A DNA stretch of 64,000 nt from UMGS1696 sp963643035 (GCA_963643035.1 CAVIKO010000001.1:35364-99363), one strand, 5' to 3'. Positions 25,784 through 34,465 are shown, counted from the stretch's first letter. The notes: generated by a model from the letters alone, not told the origin. Program-made: numbers and translations.

Positions 25784-28399
25784 TCAGTGCTGGTGCTTGA
25801 TCAGTCCGCACGCTTTAGATAATTCCATCACGGCAAGCGGAACGAGGATCAACGCGAGCCCGACACAGTATGCCTGCCATGGAAGGGTTACCAGACCGAA
25901 CGCTGTGCCGAGCGGGGTGAAGAGTACGAGACAAACGAGCAGCAGGGACAAGAGAGACGCGCCGTTGAGCTTTTTATTCGAAAATACGCCGATTTTGAAC
26001 AGAGAATGCTCTGAACGCATATTGTACGCCTGTACGATTTGCGACAGGGCAAGCACCATAAACGCAAGTGTCTGACCGGCAGCAAGCGTACCACCGTACA
26101 GTTCGCCAAATACAAAGCCTGCGAGGGAAATCGCGCCGAACATAAAGCCTTGTAACACGATCCGCAGACCGAAGCCGTGGGCGAACATACTCTCCGATTT
26201 CGGACGCGGCTTTCTGTCCATCACATCCGCTTCAACCGCCTCCATACCGAGCGCGATTGCAGGGAGACTGTCCGTCACAAGGTTGATCCAGAGCAACTGC
26301 ATGGACAATAGCGGTGTTTTGTGCCACAGCATCATTGCGGTGAATACCGTTAACACCTCGCCGATATTTGTGCCGAGAAGGTACCCGACAACCTTGCGGA
26401 TGTTGGCGTAGATCCCGCGCCCTTCCCGCACCGCGTCTACGATTGTTGCGAAATTGTCGTCGGTCAGCGTCATATCGGCGGCTCCCTTGGCAACGTCGGT
26501 GCCGGTTATGCCCATTGCGCAGCCAATGTCGGCGGCCTTGAGTGCGGGAGCATCATTTACACCGTCGCCCGTCATCGAAACTACCTGTCCCTTACGCTGC
26601 CATGCCTTGACGATGCGGATCTTGTTCTCCGGCGATACGCGGGCATATACGGCGATATGTTCCACAGCAGCATCCAGCTCCGTGTCCGTCATCGCGTCCA
26701 GCTCGGCACCGGTGATGGCGTGGTCGCTCTCGGTAAGAATTCCCAGTTCACGCGCGATCGCAGAGGCAGTCACAACATGGTCGCCTGTGATCATTACCGG
26801 CTTGATGCCGGCACGGCGACATATGGTGACGGCATCCTTTGCTTCCGGACGGGGAGGATCAATCATGCCGACCAGTCCTACGAACGTCAGATCGGACTCC
26901 AGTGATTCGGACGTGACTTCCGTTGGGATCTCGTCGATTATCTTGCAGCCGACCGCCAGTACCCGAAGTGCGTCTGCACTCATTTCTTCCGTGATTTTTG
27001 CGGCTTTCGTGAGATTTCCAGCGATGCATCGCTTCGCCATCACGTCAAAGGCTCCTTTGACGATTACGACGTTTTTGTCCTCCATCCGGCAGACCACGCT
27101 CATCAGCTTCCGGTCAGAGTCGAATGGAAGCTCCGCGAGGCGCGGATAGACGCGGTTCAGCTCCTCCTTCGGCATACCGTTTTTGTGTGCGGCGAGGACG
27201 ATCGCGGTTTCTGTCGGGTCACCGATGTGTGTTTCCTCCGTCCCGTGGAAGGTCACGGAGCCGTCGCAGCACAGACAACCGAACCGCAGGAGTTTTTGCA
27301 CCTTTTCGCTCGAAGAGGTCGTGATCGCTTCCGGCGCATCGTCGCCATCCACGTAGGTTTTTACAAGGGTCATGCGGTTTTGGGTCAGCGTTCCCGTTTT
27401 ATCGGAGCAAATGATGGATGCGCTGCCGAGCGTCTCCACAGCGGGCAGACGGCGGATCAACGCGTTTTTCTGCACCATCCGCTGTACGCCGATCGAAAGT
27501 ACGATCGTTACGATCACGGGCAATCCCTCCGGAATTGCGGAAACGGCAAGAGACACGGCAGTCATGAAGATTTCCAGCGGCGGAATGTCGTTCACCAGTC
27601 CGACTACGAAAATCACGGCGCATGCGACCAGAGCCATCGCACCGAGATATTTGCCGAGCTGTGCGAGCTTTTCCTGTAAAGGCGTTTGCGTATCGGTTTC
27701 ATCGGCTAGCAGATTGGCAATTTTGCCCATCTCGGTGTCCATACCGGTTGCGGTGACGACTGCGACAGCAGTGCCATACGTGATACTGCACCCGGAAAAG
27801 AGCATATTCGACCGATCGCCCAGCGGCGCCTTTTCCTCGACTACGGTGTCTGCATCCTTGTCGGAGGGTACAGATTCCCCGGTCAGCGCGGATTCCTCGC
27901 TTTTCAGCCGTACCGCGCGCAGGATACGTGCGTCCGCCGGGATAAAATCTCCCGCCTCGAGGCGCAGAATATCGCCGGGCACCAGATCTGCCGCGTCAAT
28001 GACGATTTCCTTCCCATCGCGGATCACGCGCGCATGGGGAGCAGACATGTTTTTCAATGCGTCGAGGGCTTTTTCCGCTTTGCTTTCCTGCAACATACCC
28101 ATCACGGCGTTGCAGACTACGATGGCAAGGATGAGCGCGGGTTCAAAAAAGCCTTTGGGATCGCTCTCCGTACACGCGACTACGAACGATACGATGGCGG
28201 CGGCGATCAAGATGAGGATCATTGCGTCCTTGAACTGCTCAAGGAACCTCTGCAAATTTGTTTTCTTCTTTTTCTCCCGGAGCTTGTTCGGACCGTTCGC
28301 CGCAAGTCTTTTCTCCGCCTCGGCTGTACACAGACCTGTTGCCGGATCCGATTGCAGTGCGGAAAGCACTTCTTCCCGGGTGCCGATGTGATAGAGCAT
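25784..28399 (-). CDS. calcium-type P2 ATPase (cation-translocating)
   Basis: This 871-residue pump has all P-type ATPase hallmarks: the actuator loop TGES near residue 180, the phosphorylation site DKTGTLTQN near 335, the nucleotide-domain segment KGAFDV, and TGDGVNDAPALKAADIG in the hinge. The membrane segment AIPEGLPV before the phosphorylation site and NLVTDSLPA afterwards match SERCA/PMCA-like bacterial Ca2+ pumps, though Mn2+ transport is possible. ATG at 28399 follows GGAGGAATT; a longer in-frame extension to 28627 lacks a ribosome binding site. The 287-bp gap upstream contains no recognised riboswitch. Confidence 0.9.
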   Translation of the reverse strand: MLYHIGTREEVLSALQSDPATGLCTAEAEKRLAANGPNKLREKKKKTNLQRFLEQFKDAMILILIAAAIVSFVVACTESDPKGFFEPALILAIVVCNAVMGMLQESKAEKALDALKNMSAPHARVIRDGKEIVIDAADLVPGDILRLEAGDFIPADARILRAVRLKSEESALTGESVPSDKDADTVVEEKAPLGDRSNMLFSGCSITYGTAVAVVTATGMDTEMGKIANLLADETDTQTPLQEKLAQLGKYLGAMALVACAVIFVVGLVNDIPPLEIFMTAVSLAVSAIPEGLPVIVTIVLSIGVQRMVQKNALIRRLPAVETLGSASIICSDKTGTLTQNRMTLVKTYVDGDDAPEAITTSSSEKVQKLLRFGCLCCDGSVTFHGTEETHIGDPTETAIVLAAHKNGMPKEELNRVYPRLAELPFDSDRKLMSVVCRMEDKNVVIVKGAFDVMAKRCIAGNLTKAAKITEEMSADALRVLAVGCKIIDEIPTEVTSESLESDLTFVGLVGMIDPPRPEAKDAVTICRRAGIKPVMITGDHVVTASAIARELGILTESDHAITGAELDAMTDTELDAAVEHIAVYARVSPENKIRIVKAWQRKGQVVSMTGDGVNDAPALKAADIGCAMGITGTDVAKGAADMTLTDDNFATIVDAVREGRGIYANIRKVVGYLLGTNIGEVLTVFTAMMLWHKTPLLSMQLLWINLVTDSLPAIALGMEAVEADVMDRKPRPKSESMFAHGFGLRIVLQGFMFGAISLAGFVFGELYGGTLAAGQTLAFMVLALSQIVQAYNMRSEHSLFKIGVFSNKKLNGASLLSLLLVCLVLFTPLGTAFGLVTLPWQAYCVGLALILVPLAVMELSKACGLIKHQH

Positions 28400-28686
28400 G
28401 GTGAATTCCTCCGATATTTTATGAATTTCCGCAGGATGTCGCGGCAGCCTGGATGATGCATAGGTACAGGCAATCGCGATATGGTGCAGATTTGAAAACA
28501 GGCACATTTCTTTTACTGCCAATGCAACGCGAAACACGGTCGTATGAACGTGAATGGCAAAAGATTTTGGCGAAAAATCGTGCGTGGGATGCGGATTTTC
28601 GCCATAGCCAATTGTTAGGAAATGCAAAATGAATGGGATTTTGCATCAAAAGTCTGGGATTTACGGTTGCTGGAGGCAACGCGTTC

Positions 28687-29256
28687 TTAGAAGTTGAGAA
28701 TACCGAGATGTTCCAGTAGAATTTTGAGTCCAATGAGAATGAGGATGGTACCGCCGACGAATTCTGCCTTTGCCTTGTAGCGCAGACCGAACACGTTGCC
28801 AACCTTTAAGCCGATTGCAGAGAGAATAAAGGTGATGGAGCCGATAAAACATACTGCTGCGATAACGTTGACATCCGGCAAAAGTGCGAACGTGATCCCA
28901 ACCGCCAGCGCATCGATGCTGGTGGCAACCGCGAGCAGCAGCATAGTCATGAACGAGAAAGAATCGTTGGCCTTGTCCTCCTCCTTCGAAAGAGCCTCGC
29001 GGATCATACTTGCGCCGATGAGGGTGAGTAGCACAAACGCGACCCAGTGATCCACGGCGGTGATGTACTGTTCAAAGGTGGAGCCGAGCAGATAGCCGAT
29101 TGTTGGCATGATTGCCTGAAAACCGCCGAACCACAGTCCGATGATGAGGTAGTGGCGCAGCCGCAGCTTTTTGGTGGATAGTCCCTTACAGATTGCAACG
29201 GCAAACGCGTCCATGGACAGTCCGACCGCGATGAGGAACAGTTCAAATAGTGACAT
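28687..29256 (-). CDS. mntP: manganese efflux pump MntP
   Basis: This 189-residue protein has six membrane helices in two halves, with the MntP signature LFLIAVGLSMDAFAVAICKG at the N-terminus and the matching MLLAVATSIDALAVGI in the second half. The two Asp-containing helices form the Mn2+ path. It exports Mn2+ when the metal is in excess. The start at 29256 follows GGAGGT. The leader contains a yybP-ykoY-type riboswitch and a terminator, so expression should rise with Mn2+. Confidence 0.93.
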   Translation of the reverse strand: MSLFELFLIAVGLSMDAFAVAICKGLSTKKLRLRHYLIIGLWFGGFQAIMPTIGYLLGSTFEQYITAVDHWVAFVLLTLIGASMIREALSKEEDKANDSFSFMTMLLLAVATSIDALAVGITFALLPDVNVIAAVCFIGSITFILSAIGLKVGNVFGLRYKAKAEFVGGTILILIGLKILLEHLGILNF

Positions 29257-29309
29257 AGATACATACCTCCGAATGGTGTGCGCCGGATGGGGAAGAGGGC
29301 GGAGCGTAC

Positions 29310-29482
29310 AAAAAAAGACGAAAGCACGCAGCCTGGAGTCTATTTCCCACGGCATATCGCACTTGCGTCTCGGTTATTTAAGACAAGCCAGACACAAAAC
29401 CGTGTCAGGATGTTGACTTGTCACGCGATATCTCCGAACACATTCCACGCTCGGACATTCGTGCAATCTACTCCCGCAAATT
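29310..29482 (-). promoter_or_regulatory. yybP-ykoY manganese riboswitch with terminator
   Basis: Reading the minus strand, TTTGCGGGAGTAG (29480-29468) and CCGAGACGCAAG (near 29373-29362) carry the two conserved loops of the class. Their outer bases TTTGCG and CGCAAG pair as the P1 stem. Between them is a hairpin, CCTGACAC to GTGTCTGG. Downstream, GACGCAAG can pair with the GCTTTCGTC segment before a run of seven T (29316-29310), so the P1 3' strand and a terminator compete. Position directly before mntP fits an Mn2+-responsive ON switch. Confidence 0.82.
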
Positions 29483-29488
29483 TCTTTG

Positions 29489-29517
29489 ATTATACCATAG
29501 AGGTCGGCGTTTGTCAA
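29489..29517 (-). promoter_or_regulatory. consensus sigma-A promoter of the mntP riboswitch
   Basis: On the minus strand TTGACA (29517-29512) and TATAAT (29494-29489) are spaced by 17 bp. The expected transcript start is at the first bases of the riboswitch. Confidence 0.85.
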
Positions 29518-29586
29518 GAGAAAAATCAAGAAAAAGCGGCAAATAAACCGTACAATAACGTGCCTGCTTTCGTGTGGAATAGCCAA

Positions 29587-29615
29587 TTGACAATCCTGCA
29601 AGCCTGTGGTATAAC
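29587..29615 (+). promoter_or_regulatory. promoter ahead of the MATE pseudogene
   Basis: TTGACA (29587-29592) and TATAAC (29610-29615) are spaced by 17 bp, pointing toward the transporter remnant. Confidence 0.55.
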
Positions 29616-29708
29616 ACGCTCCGTGATCGTTCGGAGGGTGCGTGACTCAAAGAAGCTGCAGCCGGATAAGGCGCGGACTGAAATGTCTGTTCCTTTGCTG
29701 TAAGGCGC

Positions 29709-30113
29709 GGTGGTTCTCTCCGTCCTCGCATGGATCGATTTTCTGCGCTTTGAGGCGCCGATTTAAACTTTTTTCGGTGCGGACGAGTCTTTATTGGAAC
29801 TCGCGCAGACCTATATGGACTCTGTCCGGTATGTATTTCCGTTGTTTTTATGGAACCAGATGCTTGCGGCATTCCTGCGCAACGACAATCATCCGGCACT
29901 TGCCACCATCGGCGTGCTGTCCGGCGGAGTTTTCAATGTCTTTGGAGATTATTTCTTTGTATTCACATGCGATATAGGTATTTACGGCGCGGGACTCGAT
30001 TTGGCTCGCCATGCCGATCACGGAGATGGTTGTATCTCTGTACGCAGCGGTGAAAATCCGGCGGCTTCCCTGCCTGATGCAGGATTCAAATGCCGTCCTG
30101 CCGCAAATGTGAT
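29709..30113 (+). pseudogene. MATE-family efflux transporter fragment
   Basis: One frame reads VVLSVLAW, a stop within a PI-stop-TFFGADESLLELAQTY segment, then FLWNQMLAAFLRNDNHPALA, TIGVLSGGVFNVFGDYFFVF and GIYGAGL. This is the centre of a MepA/NorM-like MATE transporter. The last part needs a shift to another frame (PITEMVVSLYAAVKIRRLP) and ends early. The intact family is about 450 residues, so most of the gene is gone. Its decay next to a tRNA gene used by a phage fits a zone of repeated insertion and loss. Confidence 0.75.
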
Positions 30114-30198
30114 AGATCGAACGTTTTTTCCCGGCGCGCCTGTCAGGGTGGAAACGAGGACAAAAAGAAAAAAATCCCGACTTTTTTGAAAAAAGCTA

Positions 30199-30227
30199 TT
30201 GCAATTTTCGCGAAAACGTGGTATAAT
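30199..30227 (+). promoter_or_regulatory. promoter for tRNA-Val
   Basis: TTGCAA (30199-30204) and TATAAT (30222-30227) are spaced by 17 bp, 13 bp before the tRNA. Confidence 0.8.
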
Positions 30228-30240
30228 ACGAACATCGCAC

Positions 30241-30317
30241 GGAGGCATAGCTCAGCTGGTTAGAGCGTTCGGTTCACATCCGAGAGGTCTAGGGTTCGAG
30301 TCCCCATGTCTCCACCA
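30241..30317 (+). tRNA. tRNA-Val(CAC)
   Basis: This 77-base sequence folds as a cloverleaf: acceptor GGAGGCA with TGTCTCC (one G-T pair), a D stem GCTC/GAGC, anticodon stem TTCGG/CCGAG with loop TTCACAT, and T stem TAGGG/CCCCA with loop TTCGAGT. The anticodon CAC reads GTG valine codons. The 3' CCA is encoded. It lies at the border between chromosome and prophage, so its 3' end is the candidate attachment core. Confidence 0.93.
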
Positions 30318-30372
30318 TAACACGCACATACGAACCCAACATTGTTTGGTTTGGTCATGTGTTTAAGATCAG

Positions 30373-30420
30373 AATAAGACTGCCGGAAAGCTATTGATGC
30401 CGCTTCGGCAGTCTTATTTT
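30373..30420. terminator. terminator downstream of tRNA-Val
   Basis: AATAAGACTGCCG and CGGCAGTCTTATTTT enclose a loop of about 20 bases. The A and T runs on both sides allow use in either direction. Confidence 0.75.
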
Positions 30421-30463
30421 CATTGTACACAAACATAATGTTCTGTCAAGAGCAAAAACAGCA

Positions 30464-30500
30464 CGAATGCGATTTTAACCGCACTGTGCTGTTTTTTTTT
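30464..30500 (-). terminator. terminator of the accessory cassette
   Basis: The stem AACAGCAC with GTGCTGTT and an inner TGCG/CGCA pair is followed, on the minus strand, by weak U-rich sequence and flanked on the plus strand by nine T. It closes the cassette that ends with the macro-domain gene. Confidence 0.65.
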
Positions 30501-30515
30501 ATTCAGCAGAGAGAT

Positions 30516-30992
30516 TTACCAATACTGTCCACCAGTCCAATATACTATGGTCAGCGGTACCGACGATTCTGCAAATACGTCATGGATGATGTCCGATACA
30601 ATATCCCAGTTGCCTCCGGCAATGCCACAGCCCATATAGCCCGGAAGCGCAACGGACCATCCCGCCCTTTTAGCGGCTTGTTCGACTTTTGCAAGGCATT
30701 GCCGAAAAGCCTCATAGTCCGTTAATACCGCCTGTGCTCCGAAATCACGTTGACTGAAGCAGTTTGCGATATACCTCTCGCCGGGGATGATCGTGCTGTA
30801 CAACACCGTTCCAAGTGCCTGACGTCCGAAATACATGCAGTAATCCTTGTATTCGTTGTACTGCTCGTCCGTTAAAATTTTCATCCGGATAGCCGCCGCT
30901 ATTCCACCTTCCATCACACCGTAATAGTTTGTCTGATGGCAAAGGATATTCGCCGGAAAGCACAGCAAATCTCCCTCTATCTCTTGAATCAT
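30516..30992 (-). CDS. macro-domain protein
   Basis: This 158-residue protein is a single macro domain. It has the start IEGDLL (residues 5-10), the phosphate loop ILCHQTNYYGVMEGGIA (residues 16-32) and the second glycine loop YMGCGIAGGNWDIV near residue 118. Macro domains bind ADP-ribose; some remove ADP-ribose from proteins or nucleic acids. In phages they can blunt host NAD-based or ADP-ribosylating defences; that role is inference here. It is the last gene of the accessory cassette. The same prophage encodes an ADP-ribosyltransferase-like protein (60345-61040), but the two are far apart. Confidence 0.75.
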   Translation of the reverse strand: MIQEIEGDLLCFPANILCHQTNYYGVMEGGIAAAIRMKILTDEQYNEYKDYCMYFGRQALGTVLYSTIIPGERYIANCFSQRDFGAQAVLTDYEAFRQCLAKVEQAAKRAGWSVALPGYMGCGIAGGNWDIVSDIIHDVFAESSVPLTIVYWTGGQYW

Positions 30993-31008
30993 GACAAATG
31001 ACCTCCTG

Positions 31009-31395
31009 CTATTTTAATTTATACTTATCATCGAGACGGTTATATTCCGCATCAATGTCAAGTCCGTATTCCTTCAGTTTATGCTTGAACACGAAATAGG
31101 TCATTTGTTTATTTTCATTTTCAAGCTCACGCGTATCACATTGCGGATTCTCTTCCGGTTTGGCACGATAGAAGTCGTGAATTTCTTTTCGTAGCTGAAA
31201 AACCTCTTCGTACAACTCACGCAAACGACCAAGCCCAAGGCGATATTTAGGGCTGACGTGCAGCGTCCAAAGGAAAAGCGCATCAGTTTCAAGCTCGTAG
31301 TCTTTGCTGGTTTCAACGATTTGCCGCAGAATTTCTGCCTTTGACGCCGCTGCACCTTTAGGATTTCTTCTTTCAAAAGGGATTTTCGCCTTCAT
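31009..31395 (-). CDS. uncharacterised phage accessory protein
   Basis: I do not recognise this 128-residue protein. It is rich in charged residues and predicted alpha-helical, with the segments YRLGLGRLRELYEEVFQLRK and KEYGLDIDAEYNRLDDKYKL suggesting coiled or bundled helices. It has no signal peptide or membrane span. It lies between a 64-residue unknown and the macro-domain gene, with gaps of 12 and 16 bp, so it is co-transcribed with them. Confidence 0.6.
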   Translation of the reverse strand: MKAKIPFERRNPKGAAASKAEILRQIVETSKDYELETDALFLWTLHVSPKYRLGLGRLRELYEEVFQLRKEIHDFYRAKPEENPQCDTRELENENKQMTYFVFKHKLKEYGLDIDAEYNRLDDKYKLK

Positions 31396-31407
31396 AATTC
31401 ACTCCTT

Positions 31408-31602
31408 TCAATCGACAAATGTTTTCCGCTGTGAATCCCATATGCCTATAGCTTCGTAAATGGGCGAACTGCAAAAAACATAATATCGGTTGTAAGCTAT
31501 TTCCACAATTCGTAATGATTGCATTGTTGCGATTTCCAATACTCCAAGCCTTTCAAGAGCTTTTACTATGTCGCATACAACTTCAAATGGGATGCACTTC
31601 AT
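31408..31602 (-). CDS. small uncharacterised protein
   Basis: This 64-residue protein is not recognised. It has an N-terminal helix (CDIVKALERLGVLEIAT) and a C-terminal beta-like part (YYVFCSSPIYEAIGIWDS). It overlaps the methyltransferase stop by four bases, which supports it as a real, translationally coupled gene. Confidence 0.6.
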   Translation of the reverse strand: MKCIPFEVVCDIVKALERLGVLEIATMQSLRIVEIAYNRYYVFCSSPIYEAIGIWDSQRKTFVD

Positions 31603-33392
31603 GTGTTTTCTCCTTCCGGTAACAGCGCGGTCATTCCGGTTCTTATGGGTGTAGCCAGATAGAATCCGGTATTTTGCAGCACCTTTTCATACTGCTTTTC
31701 GCCCTGAAATGAATCAATAACCCTTTTCTCTTCCGCACCCATAGCTGAATATTTTTTCTTGCCGTATGACGGCGGCAGCCATCCGCGATTTTGAGCCGCG
31801 TATATATTGAACCGTTCAAGCAGCTCTGGACACGTAAAAGCAACATGAACCGTCCCCTTCTTGTAGAATGTTGCCGTGAAGAATTTACATTGGACATTTC
31901 GCGTTTGACCAGCATTGAAGCTCTGTCCGATTCGTGTATCAAGATTAACATCAGCGGTCATATTTCCGTCGAAGAAGTTCAATATCTTCTCAATGTCTGA
32001 AAGTACTTCTACAGCCTTATACTTTCGCGGCGATCCGTCATAGGTATCAAACAGACCATAGCAAGGGATGATGACCTTTTTATTCACCTTCCACGCCTTA
32101 TTTGTCGCCCATCCGTCGTAGTAATGCCGGTTCGCCGCGCATTCAGGCGACCAAGTGTGCTCAGCTGTCAAACGATCAAACATAGCGGCTATTTCGTCCT
32201 CGATGCCCGTTCGTACCTGTGCCATGATTTCTGTAGACAGCACCTGAATGTTGAACTCGTTGAAATCGTAATTTTGCAACCGATTGACTTTCATTCGGTA
32301 TTCTTCTTGCAGCTTGCTTGTAAGTTTCCCGGAAAACTTTGGATTAGAAAGAAGCGCGCTCCAATATTTCAGCCGCACTTTTTCGAGGTAGGAGTTTATC
32401 GAAACATTGTCATAACCACGATCATTGGAGTCGGTCAGATGGAGAATGCTGCCATTATCATAAGCACTTTCAGGATTCAAAGACTTCTGCATATAAGGCT
32501 GAAATGCTCTGAATTGCCGAATGAGTGAAATTCCCGCTTTTACCTCAACATTGAAATGCGATACAGCGGATTTTATGTAATCGGTGACATCAAGCTCTGT
32601 AGACGGATTTTCACCGAAATTATCATTCAGGTTTTCAGCCCTTCGCATTCGTTCATAGAATTCACTCTCTTCTTTAGCGGAAGGAATACACACCTTAATA
32701 AGCGCGACTTCGACATCGGTTTGCCTTTCTGCGTGAACAAATGCATTTTCAATATATTCGATAGACGCGCCATACTTATCAAGCAGTCGCCGCAGTTCTT
32801 TCCTCTGCTGCGTGTAAGGGTTACGAATTGTCTCCGCATTCAGCAGGCAAATAATAGAACCACCGCGCTTTTGCACATCCAACGCTTTCAGCAGATGCGT
32901 GCATCCGTCCGAAAATGGCGGGTTCATTACGATGAGGTCATATTCTTTCAGTGGCTCATATCTGAGAAAATCGTCAAACACAAGACGAACAGCTCCACTG
33001 TTGCAAATGTTCTTTTCGCGGGTAGCCTCCTTACATTTAAGATTGATTTCCGGGGAGATGGTACGGTAATCCAAACCGCGAAACTTGTCAAGCTCAGATT
33101 GATATATCCCCGCTTTTTCGTAGCTGAAGTTATATTTCAGAATACGCGCAAGCTGAGGATCAACTTCAATGCAATCTATGCTGATACCGTTGAATTGATT
33201 TTCTGCGTTATAGCTATCCGTATAATTTTGCACGAGTATTCTATGTGCAATGTCGCCCTTGCCTGCGCTCGGTTCGAGAATATTTTGGACCATACGCCAA
33301 TTCACTCCGGACAGCATCCGGTCAATAAGTGCATCAGGCGTCGGGTAAAAATCATTCCCATGTTCGGCATATTGTAATATGGCTTTGCTCAT
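31599..33392 (-). CDS. N6-adenine-type DNA methyltransferase fused to DUF4942
   Basis: This 597-residue protein starts with a class I methyltransferase: FYPTP at residues 15-19, SAM-binding motif I EPSAGKGDI at 40-48, an acidic motif II (IEVDP), and catalytic NPPF at 157-160, the N6-adenine type. The C-terminal half (about 330-597) carries the DUF4942 pattern HYYDGWATNKAWKVNKK, often found fused to such enzymes in mobile elements. No restriction endonuclease is nearby, so it may be an orphan enzyme that protects phage DNA from host restriction. It is the largest gene of the accessory cassette and overlaps its neighbours by four bases on both sides. Confidence 0.82.
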   Translation of the reverse strand: MSKAILQYAEHGNDFYPTPDALIDRMLSGVNWRMVQNILEPSAGKGDIAHRILVQNYTDSYNAENQFNGISIDCIEVDPQLARILKYNFSYEKAGIYQSELDKFRGLDYRTISPEINLKCKEATREKNICNSGAVRLVFDDFLRYEPLKEYDLIVMNPPFSDGCTHLLKALDVQKRGGSIICLLNAETIRNPYTQQRKELRRLLDKYGASIEYIENAFVHAERQTDVEVALIKVCIPSAKEESEFYERMRRAENLNDNFGENPSTELDVTDYIKSAVSHFNVEVKAGISLIRQFRAFQPYMQKSLNPESAYDNGSILHLTDSNDRGYDNVSINSYLEKVRLKYWSALLSNPKFSGKLTSKLQEEYRMKVNRLQNYDFNEFNIQVLSTEIMAQVRTGIEDEIAAMFDRLTAEHTWSPECAANRHYYDGWATNKAWKVNKKVIIPCYGLFDTYDGSPRKYKAVEVLSDIEKILNFFDGNMTADVNLDTRIGQSFNAGQTRNVQCKFFTATFYKKGTVHVAFTCPELLERFNIYAAQNRGWLPPSYGKKKYSAMGAEEKRVIDSFQGEKQYEKVLQNTGFYLATPIRTGMTALLPEGENT

Positions 33393-33796
33393 ATGGTTTC
33401 ACCATCCTTCCATTTTCGTTCAGTCCATCCCCAAATGTCCGGTGTATGATACATTTTCCGGTACGTGTCATCACCGATGCTGTCATAATATGCTTTAGCC
33501 GATTCATAATCTGCGAACAGTCGTGAGTGAATCATGCCACTTAAGCAGGATGCGCTATCTACGCACCAGACTGTATATTCAACAATCGGGTCAGTATCAG
33601 ATGTGAGTTTGCTTTTTATGTCACGCCGGCACCATTTTTCAGTGTCGCTGCACAGCCAGATAATCGTGACAATTTCTTCAAGCGGCGCACCGTGGCTGTT
33701 CGCATAAAACAGTCTGTCATACTGTCTGCTTGACCCCTCGGTGAACCATTGATGCTTAATACAAAGATTTCTCAGTCGTTCATTTGTGATGTTCAT
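33389..33796 (-). CDS. uncharacterised phage accessory protein
   Basis: This protein of about 135 residues is not recognised. It contains a helical N-terminal part (NERLRNLCIKHQWFTEGSSR), then EEIVTIIWLCSDTEKWCRRDIK and a C-terminal YESAKAYYDSIG. I chose ATG at 33796 because AAGGAG lies seven bases upstream; an ATG six bases earlier is possible. It overlaps the preceding gene by 17 bp and the methyltransferase start by four. Confidence 0.6.
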   Translation of the reverse strand: MNITNERLRNLCIKHQWFTEGSSRQYDRLFYANSHGAPLEEIVTIIWLCSDTEKWCRRDIKSKLTSDTDPIVEYTVWCVDSASCLSGMIHSRLFADYESAKAYYDSIGDDTYRKMYHTPDIWGWTERKWKDGETI

Positions 33797-34085
33797 ATGC
33801 ATTCTCCTTATCCCTTCTTATGCCTCCGACCATTTCAGCCTCTCTAAAGATAGCGTGCTCATATCCTTGCAGAGATGCTAATCTTTCGATGATCTCCATT
33901 ACAGGACAAGACCCACGCCCATTATGGTAAGGACCTTCAATGTAACGGCTCTTACCTTGCTTTTCGACCACATTTTCAGCAATATCGTCGAGCATATCAA
34001 TAGTCACGCTTTTCGGCTGCCACCATATAAAAGCGTCTGCACTCAGGCTGTATCCTGCATCGTACTTAATAATTACGCGTTTCAT
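33780..34085 (-). CDS. uncharacterised phage accessory protein
   Basis: This 101-residue protein is not recognised. It has a beta-rich start (KRVIIKYDAGYSLSADAF) and helical segments (IDMLDDIAENVVEKQGK, MEIIERLASLQGY). It is soluble by appearance, with no membrane span. It is second in the accessory cassette, 21 bp after the gene with the unusual start. Confidence 0.6.
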   Translation of the reverse strand: MKRVIIKYDAGYSLSADAFIWWQPKSVTIDMLDDIAENVVEKQGKSRYIEGPYHNGRGSCPVMEIIERLASLQGYEHAIFREAEMVGGIRRDKENAYEHHK

Positions 34086-34106
34086 ATTGTCACCGTCCTT
34101 TCTGTA

Positions 34107-34421
34107 TCAGCTTTCAATATTCTTTGTTTTGAAGTGTTCGATGAGTTCTTCTATACCCATTCCTTCACATTCTTCAAAATCATTACGCCTTTCAAGTGCT
34201 TCGGGAATTGTTTTTCCAATACACATCGAAGCGAGATTCAGAGGTGTATTCAGTCTATTGTCTGTAATATACTTGTAGTTAATTGTTCCGTACATTACCT
34301 CATCGTAAAGATAACGCATATCTGCCGGAATATCTATCAGTTCAATTCTTACTATTTGATATTCATTTCCTTTGCTGCTTCTATAATGTCTTGTGATTGT
34401 TTTGATTTCTCCGATTTTTAT
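34107..34421 (-). CDS. first gene of the accessory cassette, start codon uncertain (ATA?)
   Basis: The reading frame is open from the promoter down to 34107 and ends IEELIEHFKTKNIES. The first internal ATG (34319) would cut away a well-formed beginning and has no ribosome binding site. A strong site, GGAGGG, lies at about 34433-34428, and seven bases after it the in-frame codon is ATA (34421), giving 104 residues. The only upstream ATG overlaps the -10 box and cannot be in the message. Either ATA is used, or a start was lost and the shorter form is made. Function is unknown. Confidence 0.5.
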   Translation of the reverse strand: MKIGEIKTITRHYRSSKGNEYQIVRIELIDIPADMRYLYDEVMYGTINYKYITDNRLNTPLNLASMCIGKTIPEALERRNDFEECEGMGIEELIEHFKTKNIES

Positions 34422-34465
34422 TTTAAAACCCTCCGTTATTGTTTCGTTTGTTCCTTTGTGATAAC

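Noticed and set aside
25645..25800. A 51-codon plus-strand frame with AAGGAGG upstream (start 25645)
   Set aside because: The ribosome binding site is good, but the frame runs through the ATPase terminator hairpin and ends antisense to the ATPase gene. No homologue is recognised.
28400..28686. A second manganese riboswitch ahead of the P-type ATPase
   Set aside because: I looked for the GGGAGTAG and CCGAGAC loops in the 287-bp leader and did not find them.
29310..29482. N-terminal extension of MntP to 29355
   Set aside because: The extra residues would be coded by the riboswitch terminator region. The start at 29256 has a good ribosome binding site and gives the normal protein.
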